Below, in pieces: positions 41,771-50,914 of a stretch of 64,000 nucleotides of DNA. Origin of the DNA: Streptomyces cyanogenus (GTDB lineage: Bacteria; Actinomycetota; Actinomycetes; Streptomycetales; Streptomycetaceae); assembly GCF_017526105.1 (NCBI RefSeq), contig NZ_CP071839.1, forward strand, positions 6,486,001 to 6,550,000. The letters run 5' to 3'. Under the pieces are notes generated by a model that saw only the letters and a list, made by a program, of their open reading frames with translations, was not told the DNA's origin and ran no database searches. Position numbers and translations under genes: made by a program. Each line of letters begins with the position of its first letter. Within the stretch, counting starts at the first letter, position 1.

Positions 41771-44188
41771 CTACTCGGTGCGCAGCGCCATGGCCGTACG
41801 CGCCCTGGCCGCCCAGCCGGCCGGGATCAGCGCGCCCAGCACCGCGATCACGACCCCGCCCAGCCCCAGCAGGAGCAGCTCAACAGGCTCGTACACATCG
41901 AGGACCGGCGACGGCAGACTGGTGCCCACGGCACGCCCCATCACCGGCATGACAAGGCTGTGCAGTGCGTACCCGGCCGGCACGCCGATCAGCCCGCCGA
42001 TCACGCCGATCGCGGTCACCGAGGCGAGCACGAGGCTCATGGTCTGCCGCGGCGACATGCCGATCGCCTTGCAGACGCCCAGGTCGTGGATGCGTTCCCG
42101 GGTGTCCAGGACCACGGAGTTGAGTACGCCGAGGCCGGCCACAAAGACCAGCATCAGGGTGAGCAGCACCGCCATCGAGGACATGATGAGGAGGACGCCC
42201 TCCTGCCCCGAGGGGGCGTTGGCCATGGCGTCGCCGCCCAGCGGCTGTACGACCGCGGCGACCTTCTGGGCGTACTCGTCGGCCAAGACGCCGGACTTCA
42301 CCTCGACGAGGAAGGAACTGGGCACGGCAGACGCGAAGTTGGCCATGTCCGCGTGAATCTCCAGCTCGCTGCCCGAGGTGTCGAAGGACTCGCCGACAAT
42401 CCGCAGGTTCGCGGTCTCCTTCTCGTAGGTCACCCGCACCGTGTCACCGATCTTGGTGCTGCTCCTTTCCAGGAAACGCGTGGGCACCACGACCTGCCCC
42501 GTACCGGTGATCCAATGCCCGGAAATCATCTCGTAGCTGCCGGAGCGCGAACGGCCCTCGTAGAGGCTGGCCTGAACCGAACCGGAGATCCCGGCCACGG
42601 CGACCTCGGCCTGGGTCTTGCCGTAGTACGACTCCGTGCCCGCCTGCGACGTGATGGCAGACCGCACCTTCGCCGGGTCGGCAACCCTGAGTCCGGACCT
42701 GCTTGCCACGCTGCCGCCTACGGGGGGCGTGCCTGCCACGCTGCCCCCCGCAGGAGGAGGCGGAGGGGGAGCGGCGTTGTTCGGCCTGGTGGTCGTGACC
42801 GTGACCGCGGCACGGCTCTCGGGGTCCTGCGAGGTGCCGACCGCAGTAAGGGAAGAGGTCAGCCCTACTGCGAAGGTTGCCGCGGCCGTACCGAACGCCA
42901 CCGCGAGCAGCATTGCGAGCGTGCGGACCGGATGCGTGAAGGGGGTGGCGAGGCCGTAGGTCACCGGTCGCGGCAGCGGCAGCAGTGCCATCGCCCGGTG
43001 CGCCCACTGGCCGCGCCCCGTACGTGGCGACCGGCCGACCGCGATGGCTTCGACCGTACGCAGTCTTCCGGCCCGCAGGGCGGGAATCAGCGCCGCAAGC
43101 CCCACGATGACCAGGGCGGCGGCCGGCACCACGACATCCACCCACCAGGCCACCGAAAGCGAGACACCGCCGTGTACCGCCTCGGTGTCCGAGAGCAGCG
43201 GCACCGCCAGGAGGTTTCCCAGAACGACCCCCAGGGCGATGCCGGCACCGGCCGGAACCAGCGCCTGGGCCACGTAGGCGCGTACGACCTCGCGTGGGGT
43301 GAAGCCGATGGCCTTGAGAATGCCGATTCTGCGCAGGCTGGTGCCGACCGCACCACTGATCACACTGCAGACGATGATCACCGACATTACGATGCCGAGC
43401 ATGCCGAGAGCCGTCACGAACGGGACGGTCGCCGCCGCACCCTGATCAGCGGCGCGTTTGGTGTCCAGCCAGGACTGGGTACCCAGCAGCGCCTTGGACC
43501 CCACGGCGGCGGCAAGCTTCTTCCGGTCGGCGAGGATCTGTTCCTTCGTGCTCGCGGAGTCGAAACGGTAGAGCATCTGACTCGTGAGCGGGCTGCCCTC
43601 CGACGCCAGCGTGTCGACCTGCGCGGGAGTCGCCCAGGAGTCGGCGGTCCTGCTGGCCGACACGGCGAAGCCGACGATCGAAAGGGTGGGGGCGTTCATG
43701 GTGTCCGAAGCCTTCAAGGTGGCGCCGATCCCGATGGTGGGACCCTCGAACGACGCGGCGAGCACGATCTCGCCCGGCTTCTGTGCCCACCGACCGGACT
43801 TCAGCTCCACGCGGTCCACGTCGCCGTCCGGACCGGACCGCCCGACCAGGGTCAGCGTCGGCAGTCGGAAGCCCGCCTGATCCACCGGGCGGAACACCGT
43901 GGACGGGTACGGCCCCGAACTTGCCGTGACGCCGGCCGGCTTTCCGGTCGCTGCCAGCTGCGCCGCACTCACCTCGGCCGGATCGAGCTGGGCGGTGATG
44001 TGCGCACCCTGCTGCTTTTCGAAGGCGTGGTCGAAGGGCGCGGCTGCGGCGACCATCAGCGACCCGGCGACCACCGCCGAGGCCACGGCCATCATCGTGG
44101 CCAGGGCGATCACCACTGTCTGCACCCGCCGCCGGCCGACCCCGGAGCGTACGACCCGGCTCATCGCGCCCGTACCGAACAGGCTCAT
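41771..44188 (-). CDS. FtsX/MacB-type ABC transporter permease
   Basis: 805 aa from ATG 44188, whose ATGA overlaps the stop of the ATPase gene. One N-terminal membrane span (VIALATMMAVASAVVAGSLMV) is followed by a large extracytoplasmic domain, a central FtsX block with several spans (GMLGIVMSVIIVCSVI, PAAALVIVGLAALIPAL), a second extracytoplasmic domain and a final FtsX block (MAVLLTLMLVFVAGL ... LGGVVIAVLGALIPAGW). This double-FtsX layout is usual for actinobacterial MacB/LolE-like permeases that move lipophilic or peptide compounds. A Pro/Gly-rich repeat (PPPPPPAGG...) interrupts the second periplasmic domain. It may contribute to peptide resistance. Confidence 0.85.
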   Translation of the reverse strand: MSLFGTGAMSRVVRSGVGRRRVQTVVIALATMMAVASAVVAGSLMVAAAAPFDHAFEKQQGAHITAQLDPAEVSAAQLAATGKPAGVTASSGPYPSTVFRPVDQAGFRLPTLTLVGRSGPDGDVDRVELKSGRWAQKPGEIVLAASFEGPTIGIGATLKASDTMNAPTLSIVGFAVSASRTADSWATPAQVDTLASEGSPLTSQMLYRFDSASTKEQILADRKKLAAAVGSKALLGTQSWLDTKRAADQGAAATVPFVTALGMLGIVMSVIIVCSVISGAVGTSLRRIGILKAIGFTPREVVRAYVAQALVPAGAGIALGVVLGNLLAVPLLSDTEAVHGGVSLSVAWWVDVVVPAAALVIVGLAALIPALRAGRLRTVEAIAVGRSPRTGRGQWAHRAMALLPLPRPVTYGLATPFTHPVRTLAMLLAVAFGTAAATFAVGLTSSLTAVGTSQDPESRAAVTVTTTRPNNAAPPPPPPAGGSVAGTPPVGGSVASRSGLRVADPAKVRSAITSQAGTESYYGKTQAEVAVAGISGSVQASLYEGRSRSGSYEMISGHWITGTGQVVVPTRFLERSSTKIGDTVRVTYEKETANLRIVGESFDTSGSELEIHADMANFASAVPSSFLVEVKSGVLADEYAQKVAAVVQPLGGDAMANAPSGQEGVLLIMSSMAVLLTLMLVFVAGLGVLNSVVLDTRERIHDLGVCKAIGMSPRQTMSLVLASVTAIGVIGGLIGVPAGYALHSLVMPVMGRAVGTSLPSPVLDVYEPVELLLLGLGGVVIAVLGALIPAGWAARARTAMALRTE

Positions 44189-44877
44189 CGCACAGCTCGT
44201 GCAGAGGAGTCGACGGCGACGTGACCGTCGATCAGGTGAACAGTGCGGCTCGCGCATGCCTCCGCCAGCGTCAGGTCGTGCGTCACCAGCACGATGGTCT
44301 GCCCAGCGCGATGCAGATCCATCAGCAGATTGCGGACGTCGTGGCCCGATGCGGTGTCGAGCGCACCGGTGGGCTCGTCGGCGAGCAGCAGCGCGGGCCG
44401 GTTGACCAAGGCCCGGGCGACCGCGACCCGTTGGCGTTCACCTCCGGACAGGCGGCCCGGGTAGGCGCGGGCATGCTTCTGGATGCCCAGCATCTCCATG
44501 AGCTCACCCGCGCGGGCCGCGGCCTTGCGCCGACTGGTCCCGGTCAGCTGGGCCGGGAGCTGGATGTTGTCGGTGACGGTGAGGTCGTCGAGAAGGTTGA
44601 AGAACTGGAAGGCCATGCCGATGTGCTCGCGACGGAACTTGGCGAGAGCGTGCTCGCTCAACCGGTCGATCCGTCGCCCGGCCACGACTACAGCGCCATC
44701 GGTCGGCTTGTCCAGGCCGGCGACGAGGTTCAGCAGCGTGGACTTGCCGCTGCCGGAAGGGCCTGTGACGGCAAGGGCCTCACCCTTGGCGACGCTGAGC
44801 GTGAGCGGTCCGAGTGCCGACGGGCCAGCGCTTTCGTAGCGCTTCGCCGCACCCTCCAGTTCGATCACTTGATGCAT
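44185..44877 (-). CDS. ABC transporter ATP-binding protein (MacB/LolD type)
   Basis: 230 aa from the ATG at 44877 (MHQVIELEG). Walker A GPSGSGKSTLLN, signature LSGGERQRVAVA, Walker B LLLADEPTGALD and H-loop VTHDLTLAE are intact. It pairs with the permease by a 4-bp ATGA overlap. Divergent from the histidine kinase gene with about 220 bp between them, which is the typical arrangement when the two-component system controls the transporter. Confidence 0.9.
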   Translation of the reverse strand: MHQVIELEGAAKRYESAGPSALGPLTLSVAKGEALAVTGPSGSGKSTLLNLVAGLDKPTDGAVVVAGRRIDRLSEHALAKFRREHIGMAFQFFNLLDDLTVTDNIQLPAQLTGTSRRKAAARAGELMEMLGIQKHARAYPGRLSGGERQRVAVARALVNRPALLLADEPTGALDTASGHDVRNLLMDLHRAGQTIVLVTHDLTLAEACASRTVHLIDGHVAVDSSARAVR

Positions 44878-45097
44878 ACCAGTTGTCCGTCCTTGCGGTC
44901 GCGAGAGGCACATGCCGTTGCCGGTCCTGCGAACCTAGGGGGGCCGCGTACGGGGCGCGTCGGCCGCGGAACCAACATCAGGTCCTTCCCGCGGAGGGTT
45001 CGGTCGCGGAGTCATACCTGAGAAGTAGGCCTCTGGGGCAATGCCCCGGCCGGACAGGCGGACGCGGGCCGGGTGGAGAGCGCAGCACAATGCACGG

Positions 45098-46396
45098 ATG
45101 GAGACGGAAGACCGGCGTAGCCGGCATCAGCAACTCGTCGACGCGCTGCGCCCGGAGGCGCAGTCCGCTCCGCCGTCCCGGCGAGCGGTGCGCGCCGACG
45201 TGGTGCTGGCGTTCGTACTGACCATCACCGGCCTGTTCGTGGCGGTGCGCCATCCCGGCGACGGGCCGGTGAACATCAACCCCCCTACGGTGGGCGTCGG
45301 CACCGACGTCCCGGCCCCGCCCTCACCGCCCGGCTCTGGTCGGGTACACGTGGAGGGCGAACCCTCCTCCGTGCCCTGGGCCCTGGTAGTCCTGTCGACG
45401 CTGCCGCTGGCGGCCCGGCGCCGGTATCCGCTGACCTTGTTCGTAGTGGTGCTGGGCGCAGCACTGGCCATCGGCAGCTCCGCCTCCTGGATCACCGTCC
45501 TGGCCTGTGTCGTCGGCGCCTACAGCGCCGTCGTGTACAGCCGTTACCGCATAGCGGCGATCGCCGTCCTGGTGATCGCCGCCGCGCTGTCCGGTTTCGC
45601 TTTCCGCAACGCTGACCCCGTGCTCCCCGGATGGTCCAGCCCGGGATTCGTGCTCCTGGTGGCAGGGATGCTGGCCAGTCTCGTCCGCTTTCTGCAACTG
45701 CGGCTGGCGTCCAGCCGGGACCGGGTGGCAGATCTGCATGCTGCTCAGGAGGAGGCCACGCGCCGCGCCGTCGCGGAGGAGCGTGCCCGCATTGCCGCCG
45801 AACTGCACGACGTCGTGACCCACAATGTGAGCGTGATGGTGATCCAGGCCGGCGCGGCCCGCAAGGTGATGGACATGGCACCCGAGCAGTCGAAGGAGGC
45901 ACTGCTGGCCGTCGAGTCGGGCGGTCGGGCCGCCATGGCCGAACTCCGCCACGTGATGGGCCTGCTGGCCGCCCCGGACCAGGACAGGCCCGACGGCCTG
46001 GAGCCCCAGCCGGGGCTCGCACAGCTCGACGCGCTCGTCGCACGAGTACGCGCCGCCGGTACGCCCGTCAGCGTCAGGGTGTCGCTGCCCCCGGAGCCGC
46101 TGCCACCGGGGGTGGACCTCGCGGCGTATCGCGTCGTACAGGAGGCGCTGACCAACACGATCAAACATGCGCGTGGCGCGCAGGCGTCCGTCGCCATTGG
46201 GTACACCGACGCCTGTCTGGAGATCGAGATCACGGACACCGGTGGCGCCAAGGATTCCCCGCCGGTGCGCAGCAACGGCCGTGGCCACATGGGGCTGCGC
46301 GAGCGGTTGGCCGTCTACGGGGGCGAGCTGACGGCCGGGCCGACGCCGACCGACGGCTACCGGGTGACGGCCCGCATCCCACGGAGCGCGGTATGA
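45098..46396 (+). CDS. Sensor histidine kinase, NarL-type (HisKA_3)
   Basis: 432 aa. About five N-terminal membrane segments (ADVVLAFVLTITGLFVAV; VPWALVVLSTLPLAA; YPLTLFVVVLGAALAIG; WITVLACVVGAYSAVV; IAAIAVLVIAAALSGFAF), a coiled coil, a HisKA_3 box EERARIAAELHDVVTHNVSV with the phospho-His, and a HATPase domain (VVQEALTNTIKHARG, GHMGLRERLAVYGG). A Pro-rich extracytoplasmic loop follows the first span. The start is taken at ATG 45098, though the ribosome site is poor. Coupled to its regulator by an ATGA overlap. Confidence 0.9.
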   Translation: METEDRRSRHQQLVDALRPEAQSAPPSRRAVRADVVLAFVLTITGLFVAVRHPGDGPVNINPPTVGVGTDVPAPPSPPGSGRVHVEGEPSSVPWALVVLSTLPLAARRRYPLTLFVVVLGAALAIGSSASWITVLACVVGAYSAVVYSRYRIAAIAVLVIAAALSGFAFRNADPVLPGWSSPGFVLLVAGMLASLVRFLQLRLASSRDRVADLHAAQEEATRRAVAEERARIAAELHDVVTHNVSVMVIQAGAARKVMDMAPEQSKEALLAVESGGRAAMAELRHVMGLLAAPDQDRPDGLEPQPGLAQLDALVARVRAAGTPVSVRVSLPPEPLPPGVDLAAYRVVQEALTNTIKHARGAQASVAIGYTDACLEIEITDTGGAKDSPPVRSNGRGHMGLRERLAVYGGELTAGPTPTDGYRVTARIPRSAV

Positions 46397-47082
46397 CCGC
46401 GGACAGGCCACCTCTGCGCGCCGTCATCGCCGACGATCAAGCCCTCGTACGCACCGGTTTCAAGATGATCCTGGCCGCGGACGGCATCGAAGTGACGGCC
46501 GAGGCCGCCGACGGGGCCGAGGCTGTCGCAGCGGTTCGCCGTACGCGGCCCGACGTCGTCCTCATGGACATCCGGATGCCGGAGATGGACGGCATCGAGG
46601 CCACCAGGCGCATCATCGGCGACGCCGGCCCGGCCGGAACGCGGGTCATCATCCTCACCACATACGACCTCGACCACTACGTCTACGCCGCGCTCACGGC
46701 CGGTGCCAGCGGCTTCCTGCTCAAGGACGTCACCCCCGAACATCTGGTCTCCGCCTTACGCCTTGTGCAGACCGGCGACGCCCTCCTCGCGCCCACGATC
46801 ACTCGTCGGCTGATCGAGCGCTTCGCCCGTCACGACGAACCGCACACCATCGCCCCGCACCGCGATCCGTCCGGCCTGACCCCGCGCGAGCTCGAGGTGC
46901 TCCGCCTGCTCGCGACGGGCCTCAGTAATGCCGAACTCGCCTCACGGCTGTTCCTCAGCCCGACCACGGTCAAGAGCCACGTCGGCCGCATCCTGTCGAA
47001 GCTGGACCTGCGCGACCGAGTCCAGGCCGTCGTCTTCGCCTACGAGACGGGGCTGATCGCCCCGGGCGGAGCGCCCAGATGA
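46393..47082 (+). CDS. Response regulator, NarL/LuxR family
   Basis: 229 aa. Receiver domain with phospho-Asp in VVLMDIRMPEMDG (about residue 57) and Lys in GFLLKDV (about 107); C-terminal LuxR HTH GLTPRELEVLRLLATGLSNAELASRLFLSPTTVKSHVG. ATG 46393 overlaps the kinase stop. Likely controls the divergent ABC transporter at 41771-44877. Confidence 0.92.
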   Translation: MTADRPPLRAVIADDQALVRTGFKMILAADGIEVTAEAADGAEAVAAVRRTRPDVVLMDIRMPEMDGIEATRRIIGDAGPAGTRVIILTTYDLDHYVYAALTAGASGFLLKDVTPEHLVSALRLVQTGDALLAPTITRRLIERFARHDEPHTIAPHRDPSGLTPRELEVLRLLATGLSNAELASRLFLSPTTVKSHVGRILSKLDLRDRVQAVVFAYETGLIAPGGAPR

Positions 47083-47193
47083 CTGATTCCGAGGTCAGTG
47101 GTCGTAGGCCGTCAGTGACCGGACGACTCGCGGTCCGCCGGACAATCCGACAGTTCTCCAGGGGTGTACAGATCAGATGAGGCGGGACCGACC

Positions 47194-47946
47194 ATGAAAC
47201 TGACCTTCGACGGTGACTGGTCCGCGACGGTGACGGACGAGCCGCTGCCCGTCACCCCCCGCTTCGCGGGTGGCTCTGTGGACATCGGGCCCTACGCGGA
47301 CGTGAAGGAACGTGAGCGGTTCCTCGTGGCCACCTTCGGCAGCCAGGAATGGCTGTGGGACGCCCCCGACGTCCTCCGGTTCGACGCCGGCAGCCGGAAG
47401 CTGGTCGGGGTGGAGTTCCGCATGCCGTACGTGTCGGCGTGCACCGAGACCTCCGCCCGCCTTCGCGTCATGCCCGCGCTCCGCCCGGGCGGGCTGCGGG
47501 CGGACCAGGTCCGGGACTTCCGGCACGAGATGTGCGCGGTACTGTGCCGCGCACCCGGGGATGCCGTGCTGACCTGTCTGCGCGATCTCGGCGTACTGGA
47601 CGAGCCGCTGGAGGCCCGCATCGGCATCGCCCCCGACGTGGCGCTCCTGGTCCAGCACGGCGCCGCCGTCGGATGGAGCCTCACGGATCCCGCGCGCTAC
47701 CTGACCACCGCGTTCGGCCCACCCGACACCGCCCCGCCGTCCGACGCCACTCGACGGCTGCTCACCGAGTGCCTGGATCTGGTCACCGAGCCGGTGATCC
47801 ACGACGTGGAAGACGGAGACCCGGCCGCCCTGTTCCGCCTGCGGGCCGCCGACGAAGCCCTGCGCGCCCAGCGCGAGGACCGGCACCGCGCCGATGCCCT
47901 GCTCTCGCTCATCGGCAACCTGGTGGAGGACTACGGGAACCGGTGA
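47194..47946 (+). CDS. Hypothetical protein
   Basis: 250 aa, ATG 47194 with GAGGCGGGA upstream. I do not recognise a family. It is soluble, acidic and has no signal peptide. Features are an N-terminal beta-rich half (KLTFDGDWSATVTDEPLPVTPRF... FLVATFGSQEWLWD...KLVGVEFRMPYV) and a helical C-terminus with many Ala/Arg/Asp. Ends 3 bp before the convergent deaminase gene. Probably a streptomycete-specific protein of unknown role. Confidence 0.7.
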   Translation: MKLTFDGDWSATVTDEPLPVTPRFAGGSVDIGPYADVKERERFLVATFGSQEWLWDAPDVLRFDAGSRKLVGVEFRMPYVSACTETSARLRVMPALRPGGLRADQVRDFRHEMCAVLCRAPGDAVLTCLRDLGVLDEPLEARIGIAPDVALLVQHGAAVGWSLTDPARYLTTAFGPPDTAPPSDATRRLLTECLDLVTEPVIHDVEDGDPAALFRLRAADEALRAQREDRHRADALLSLIGNLVEDYGNR

Positions 47947-47949
47947 CAA

Positions 47950-48516
47950 TCAGTAGGCGTGCCGGTCCGGCTTCGCCTCCCAGGCTTCGTAGGCGTGTGC
48001 GCCCAGTTCCGGGTAGATCTGCTCGATGTGGATCCGGCGCTGGTCCAAAGGTTTCTGGAAGTCCTCGTACTGGAAGGCGTCGTCGAAGCCGATCTTCCGT
48101 GTCGCGTCCAGGTCGCAGCTGAAGTAGACGTTGTCGATGCGCGACCAGTAGATGGCGCTCATGCACATGGGGCACGGTGCGCCACTGATGTAGATCGAAC
48201 AGCCCTGGAACATCCGGGCCCGCTCCGGGACCGGGTCGGGGGAGCCGTCGGGGCGCGGGACGTATTCCAGCGTGCCCTCGTTCTGGTGCTCTTCCGAGAT
48301 GGTGGGCGCCTCGGGGTTGAGGAGCTGGGACGCCTTGCGGATGGTCTCCACCTCGGCATGCGCGGTCGGGTCGCCGGTCAGGAGGACACGGTTCTGGCCG
48401 CGGGCGATGATCTCGCCGTCCCGGGTGAGCACGGCGCCGAACGGGCCGCCCCAGCCCCGCTCCACCGACTCCGTGGCCAGCCGTACCGCTTCCGCCATGA
48501 ACTCTTTGTGACCCAC
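47950..48516 (-). CDS. Nucleoside/CMP deaminase-like zinc enzyme
   Basis: 188 aa from GTG 48516, which has GGAGGT 4 nt upstream; the longer frame to 48573 lacks homology. Zinc site HAEVETI (His and catalytic Glu) and PCPMCMSAIYW (two Cys) are intact, and GGPFGAVL is the usual substrate loop. Members deaminate guanine, cytosine or related bases. An insertion of about 25 residues after the HAE motif (NPEAPTISEEHQNEG..) is longer than in guanine deaminases, so the substrate is open. Confidence 0.85.
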   Translation of the reverse strand: MGHKEFMAEAVRLATESVERGWGGPFGAVLTRDGEIIARGQNRVLLTGDPTAHAEVETIRKASQLLNPEAPTISEEHQNEGTLEYVPRPDGSPDPVPERARMFQGCSIYISGAPCPMCMSAIYWSRIDNVYFSCDLDATRKIGFDDAFQYEDFQKPLDQRRIHIEQIYPELGAHAYEAWEAKPDRHAY

Positions 48517-48642
48517 GGCGACCTCCACTCCGCACCGGATCAGGCATTCCCCGTCGATGACAATCGATGACAAGGGAATCCGTAGCTTGATGGTTCTTTA
48601 GGCATTTGTCCTGTAAGTCCTTTTGTGCCTACGCTACTCCGT

Positions 48643-49608
48643 ATGAGTGTCAGCGCCAACCGCGGTCGCGGTGAGGCCGGAGCAACCGTGGTGACCTCGC
48701 AGAAGGTCGTCCCCGGTCGCGAGGAGGACTACAAGCGCTGGCAGGAGCGGGTGAACCGGGCCGTACAGGCCTTCGACGGCTTCGAGGGAACGGAGCTGTA
48801 CCCGCCCGACTCCCCCGAGGACAACCAGTGGGTGGTGGTGTTCCGCTTCTCGGACCTCGACCGGTTGAGTGCCTGGCTCGGATCGGCTCCGCGCCGGAAA
48901 CTCCTCGATGACGGCGGCGACTTGTTCGAGGGGGAGCCCTCCCAGGAAATTCTGCACGGAGGGCACTCTGCTCAGGAGGCCGTGACGGCCGTCGTCTCCC
49001 ACACGGTGCGGCGGGGCCGCGAGCAGGACTTCGAGCGCTGGCAGGGCAAGGTCCTGCGGGCCCAGCAGAAGCACCCGGGTTTCATGGGGTCCGAACTCTT
49101 CACACCCGTCGAGGGCATCCAGGACCGCTGGGTCGTTGTGTTCCGGTTCGACACCCGCGAACACCTCGACCAGTGGCTGCAGTCGGACGTGCGCGGAAAA
49201 CTGCTGGACGAGGGGCGCGAATACTTCGCCGACTACGACGTGCGCAAAATCGCGTCAGCCTTCAGCGGATGGTTCCGCTTCGGCGAAGGGGAGGAGGCGG
49301 GTGTCCCGCCCAGATGGAAGCAGGCCATGTCCGTTCTCCTCGCGCTCTACCCCACCGTCATGGTGCTCAACCTCACCGTGGGGCGCGTCCTCACGCAGCT
49401 CGGCGTCGCCGGGTACCTCGGCCTCTTCATTTCGAACGTGCTGAGTGTTTCGATTCTGACCTGGGTTCTGATGCCAGTCGTCAATCGCGCTCTGGCCTTC
49501 TGGCTGGCACCCGACCGACCGCGTTCACGCCGCACCGATGTGAGGGGCGCGGCGGTCGTGACGGTGTGTTACGCCGCGCTCCTCCTGGTTTTCGGTCTCA
49601 CCGTCTGA
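48643..49608 (+). CDS. Membrane protein with two antibiotic-biosynthesis-monooxygenase (ABM) domains
   Basis: 321 aa. Two tandem ABM/dimeric alpha-beta barrel repeats (about residues 15-100 and 105-195, each with V..GRE.(D/E)(Y/F)..W and NQWVVVFRF/DRWVVVFRF) are followed by three hydrophobic segments (MSVLLALYPTVMVLNLTV; LGLFISNVLSVSILTWVLMPVV; AAVVTVCYAALLLVFGLTV). The layout matches COG3224-type proteins of unknown substrate. The ABM fold can bind heme or quinone-like molecules, but no catalytic role is evident. Confidence 0.8.
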   Translation: MSVSANRGRGEAGATVVTSQKVVPGREEDYKRWQERVNRAVQAFDGFEGTELYPPDSPEDNQWVVVFRFSDLDRLSAWLGSAPRRKLLDDGGDLFEGEPSQEILHGGHSAQEAVTAVVSHTVRRGREQDFERWQGKVLRAQQKHPGFMGSELFTPVEGIQDRWVVVFRFDTREHLDQWLQSDVRGKLLDEGREYFADYDVRKIASAFSGWFRFGEGEEAGVPPRWKQAMSVLLALYPTVMVLNLTVGRVLTQLGVAGYLGLFISNVLSVSILTWVLMPVVNRALAFWLAPDRPRSRRTDVRGAAVVTVCYAALLLVFGLTV

Positions 49609-49658
49609 CATTCCGTCTGACGTTCCGTCTGAGATCACCGCCCTGGACGAACGTACCG

Positions 49659-50720
49659 TCAACCGCCGAAATGAATCAGCGGCTTGATGATGCCGTCGGC
49701 GCCGGCTTCCATCATCCGAAAGGCCCTTTCGACCTCGTCGAAGCCGAACGCGTGGGTCGTCATGGGGGTGGGATCCACCCTGCCCTGCTCCATCAGCCGG
49801 AAGATCCGCCTCAAGCGTTCCCTGCCCCCTCGGTTCAGCCCGCCGTGGACATGCTTGTCCGACATCCCGTATCCGAAGGGCTCCAGCGGGATCTTCAGCG
49901 GTTCAGGCACTTCGCCGTGGTAGCCGACATTGGAGATGCGGCCGCCCGGCTTGGTGACGCGGAACGTCGCCTCCCAGGTGCCTGGTGTGCCCAGTGCCTC
50001 GATGGCCGCGTCCACACCCTGCCCGTCCGTCAGTTCAAGGATGTGCTCGACGGGATCGCAGCGCGTGTGGTCGACGATCACGTCGGCGCCGAAGTGACGG
50101 GCCAGCTCCTGTCGTTCGGGCCGGGATTCGACGGCGATGACGAACCCGGCGCCGCGCAGTCGGCAGCCGATGGTGGCCGACAGGCCCACTGCTCCCTGCG
50201 CGAAGACGGCGACGGTCTGACCGAAGTCGAGTTCCGCGTGTTCGGCGGCGACGAATCCGGTCGACAACATGTCGGTCGCGTACAAGGCCTGGTGGTCGGA
50301 GAGCGCCTCGGGAATCGGGGCGAGATTCGCCTGTGCGTCGTTCACCAGGAAGTATTCCGCCAGGTTGCCGTCCCGCTGCACGGTGAACCTGGCGCCGCCC
50401 ATCATTCTGCCTCCGCACTGCGAGGACAGACCGCGCTGACAGAATTCGCACCGGAAACAGGGCGTGACTCCGCCCACCGCCACGCGCTCACCTTCGGCGA
50501 GGCCTTCCACTGCGGAGCCGAGCGCGTGGATGGTGCCCACGGCCTCGTGTCCCAGCGTGACATCGGAGGCGACCGGGATCGCTCCCCGCACCGTATGGAC
50601 GTCGGAACTGCAGAGCATCGCGGAGGTCGTACGCACCACGGCCTCATTCGGTCCGGGTTCCGGAACGCGTTTGTCGAGGACGGCGACCTCGCCGACCTTT
50701 CTCATGACGAAGCATTTCAT
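49659..50720 (-). CDS. Zinc-dependent secondary alcohol dehydrogenase-like protein
   Basis: 353 aa from ATG 50720 (MKCFVMRKVGEVAVL). MDR fold resembling Thermoanaerobacter/Clostridium isopropanol dehydrogenases. Catalytic zinc ligands are likely Cys in AMLCSSDVHT, His-Glu in TLGHEAVGT and Asp in YATDMLSTGF. Three Cys in CFRCEFCQRG suggest a structural zinc loop. The Rossmann fold is at about 165-290 (AVFAQGAVGLSATIG). It probably oxidises small secondary alcohols or reduces ketones with NAD(P). Monocistronic. Confidence 0.85.
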   Translation of the reverse strand: MKCFVMRKVGEVAVLDKRVPEPGPNEAVVRTTSAMLCSSDVHTVRGAIPVASDVTLGHEAVGTIHALGSAVEGLAEGERVAVGGVTPCFRCEFCQRGLSSQCGGRMMGGARFTVQRDGNLAEYFLVNDAQANLAPIPEALSDHQALYATDMLSTGFVAAEHAELDFGQTVAVFAQGAVGLSATIGCRLRGAGFVIAVESRPERQELARHFGADVIVDHTRCDPVEHILELTDGQGVDAAIEALGTPGTWEATFRVTKPGGRISNVGYHGEVPEPLKIPLEPFGYGMSDKHVHGGLNRGGRERLRRIFRLMEQGRVDPTPMTTHAFGFDEVERAFRMMEAGADGIIKPLIHFGG

Positions 50721-50914
50721 GGTGTCTGCGGCAATCCCTGCCGGCCGGCCACGAGTCGTTTCCCTGCGGGCTGCGCGGTAAGCTGATACGGCTCGAACCG
50801 CCATGACTCGTCACTGAAACAGCGACCTCCTTTCAGCGTCGTGTACCACGACGGTCTCCGCAACTCCTCCGTCGAGAGCGCGCAGACCGCGGGTGCCGGG
50901 GCAAGGAGGACAGG

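Noticed and set aside
41960..44224. 754-codon plus-strand frame opposite the FtsX permease
   Set aside because: Extremely His/Arg/Gly-rich with no motifs; the permease and ATPase on the other strand have clear domains and an ATGA overlap.
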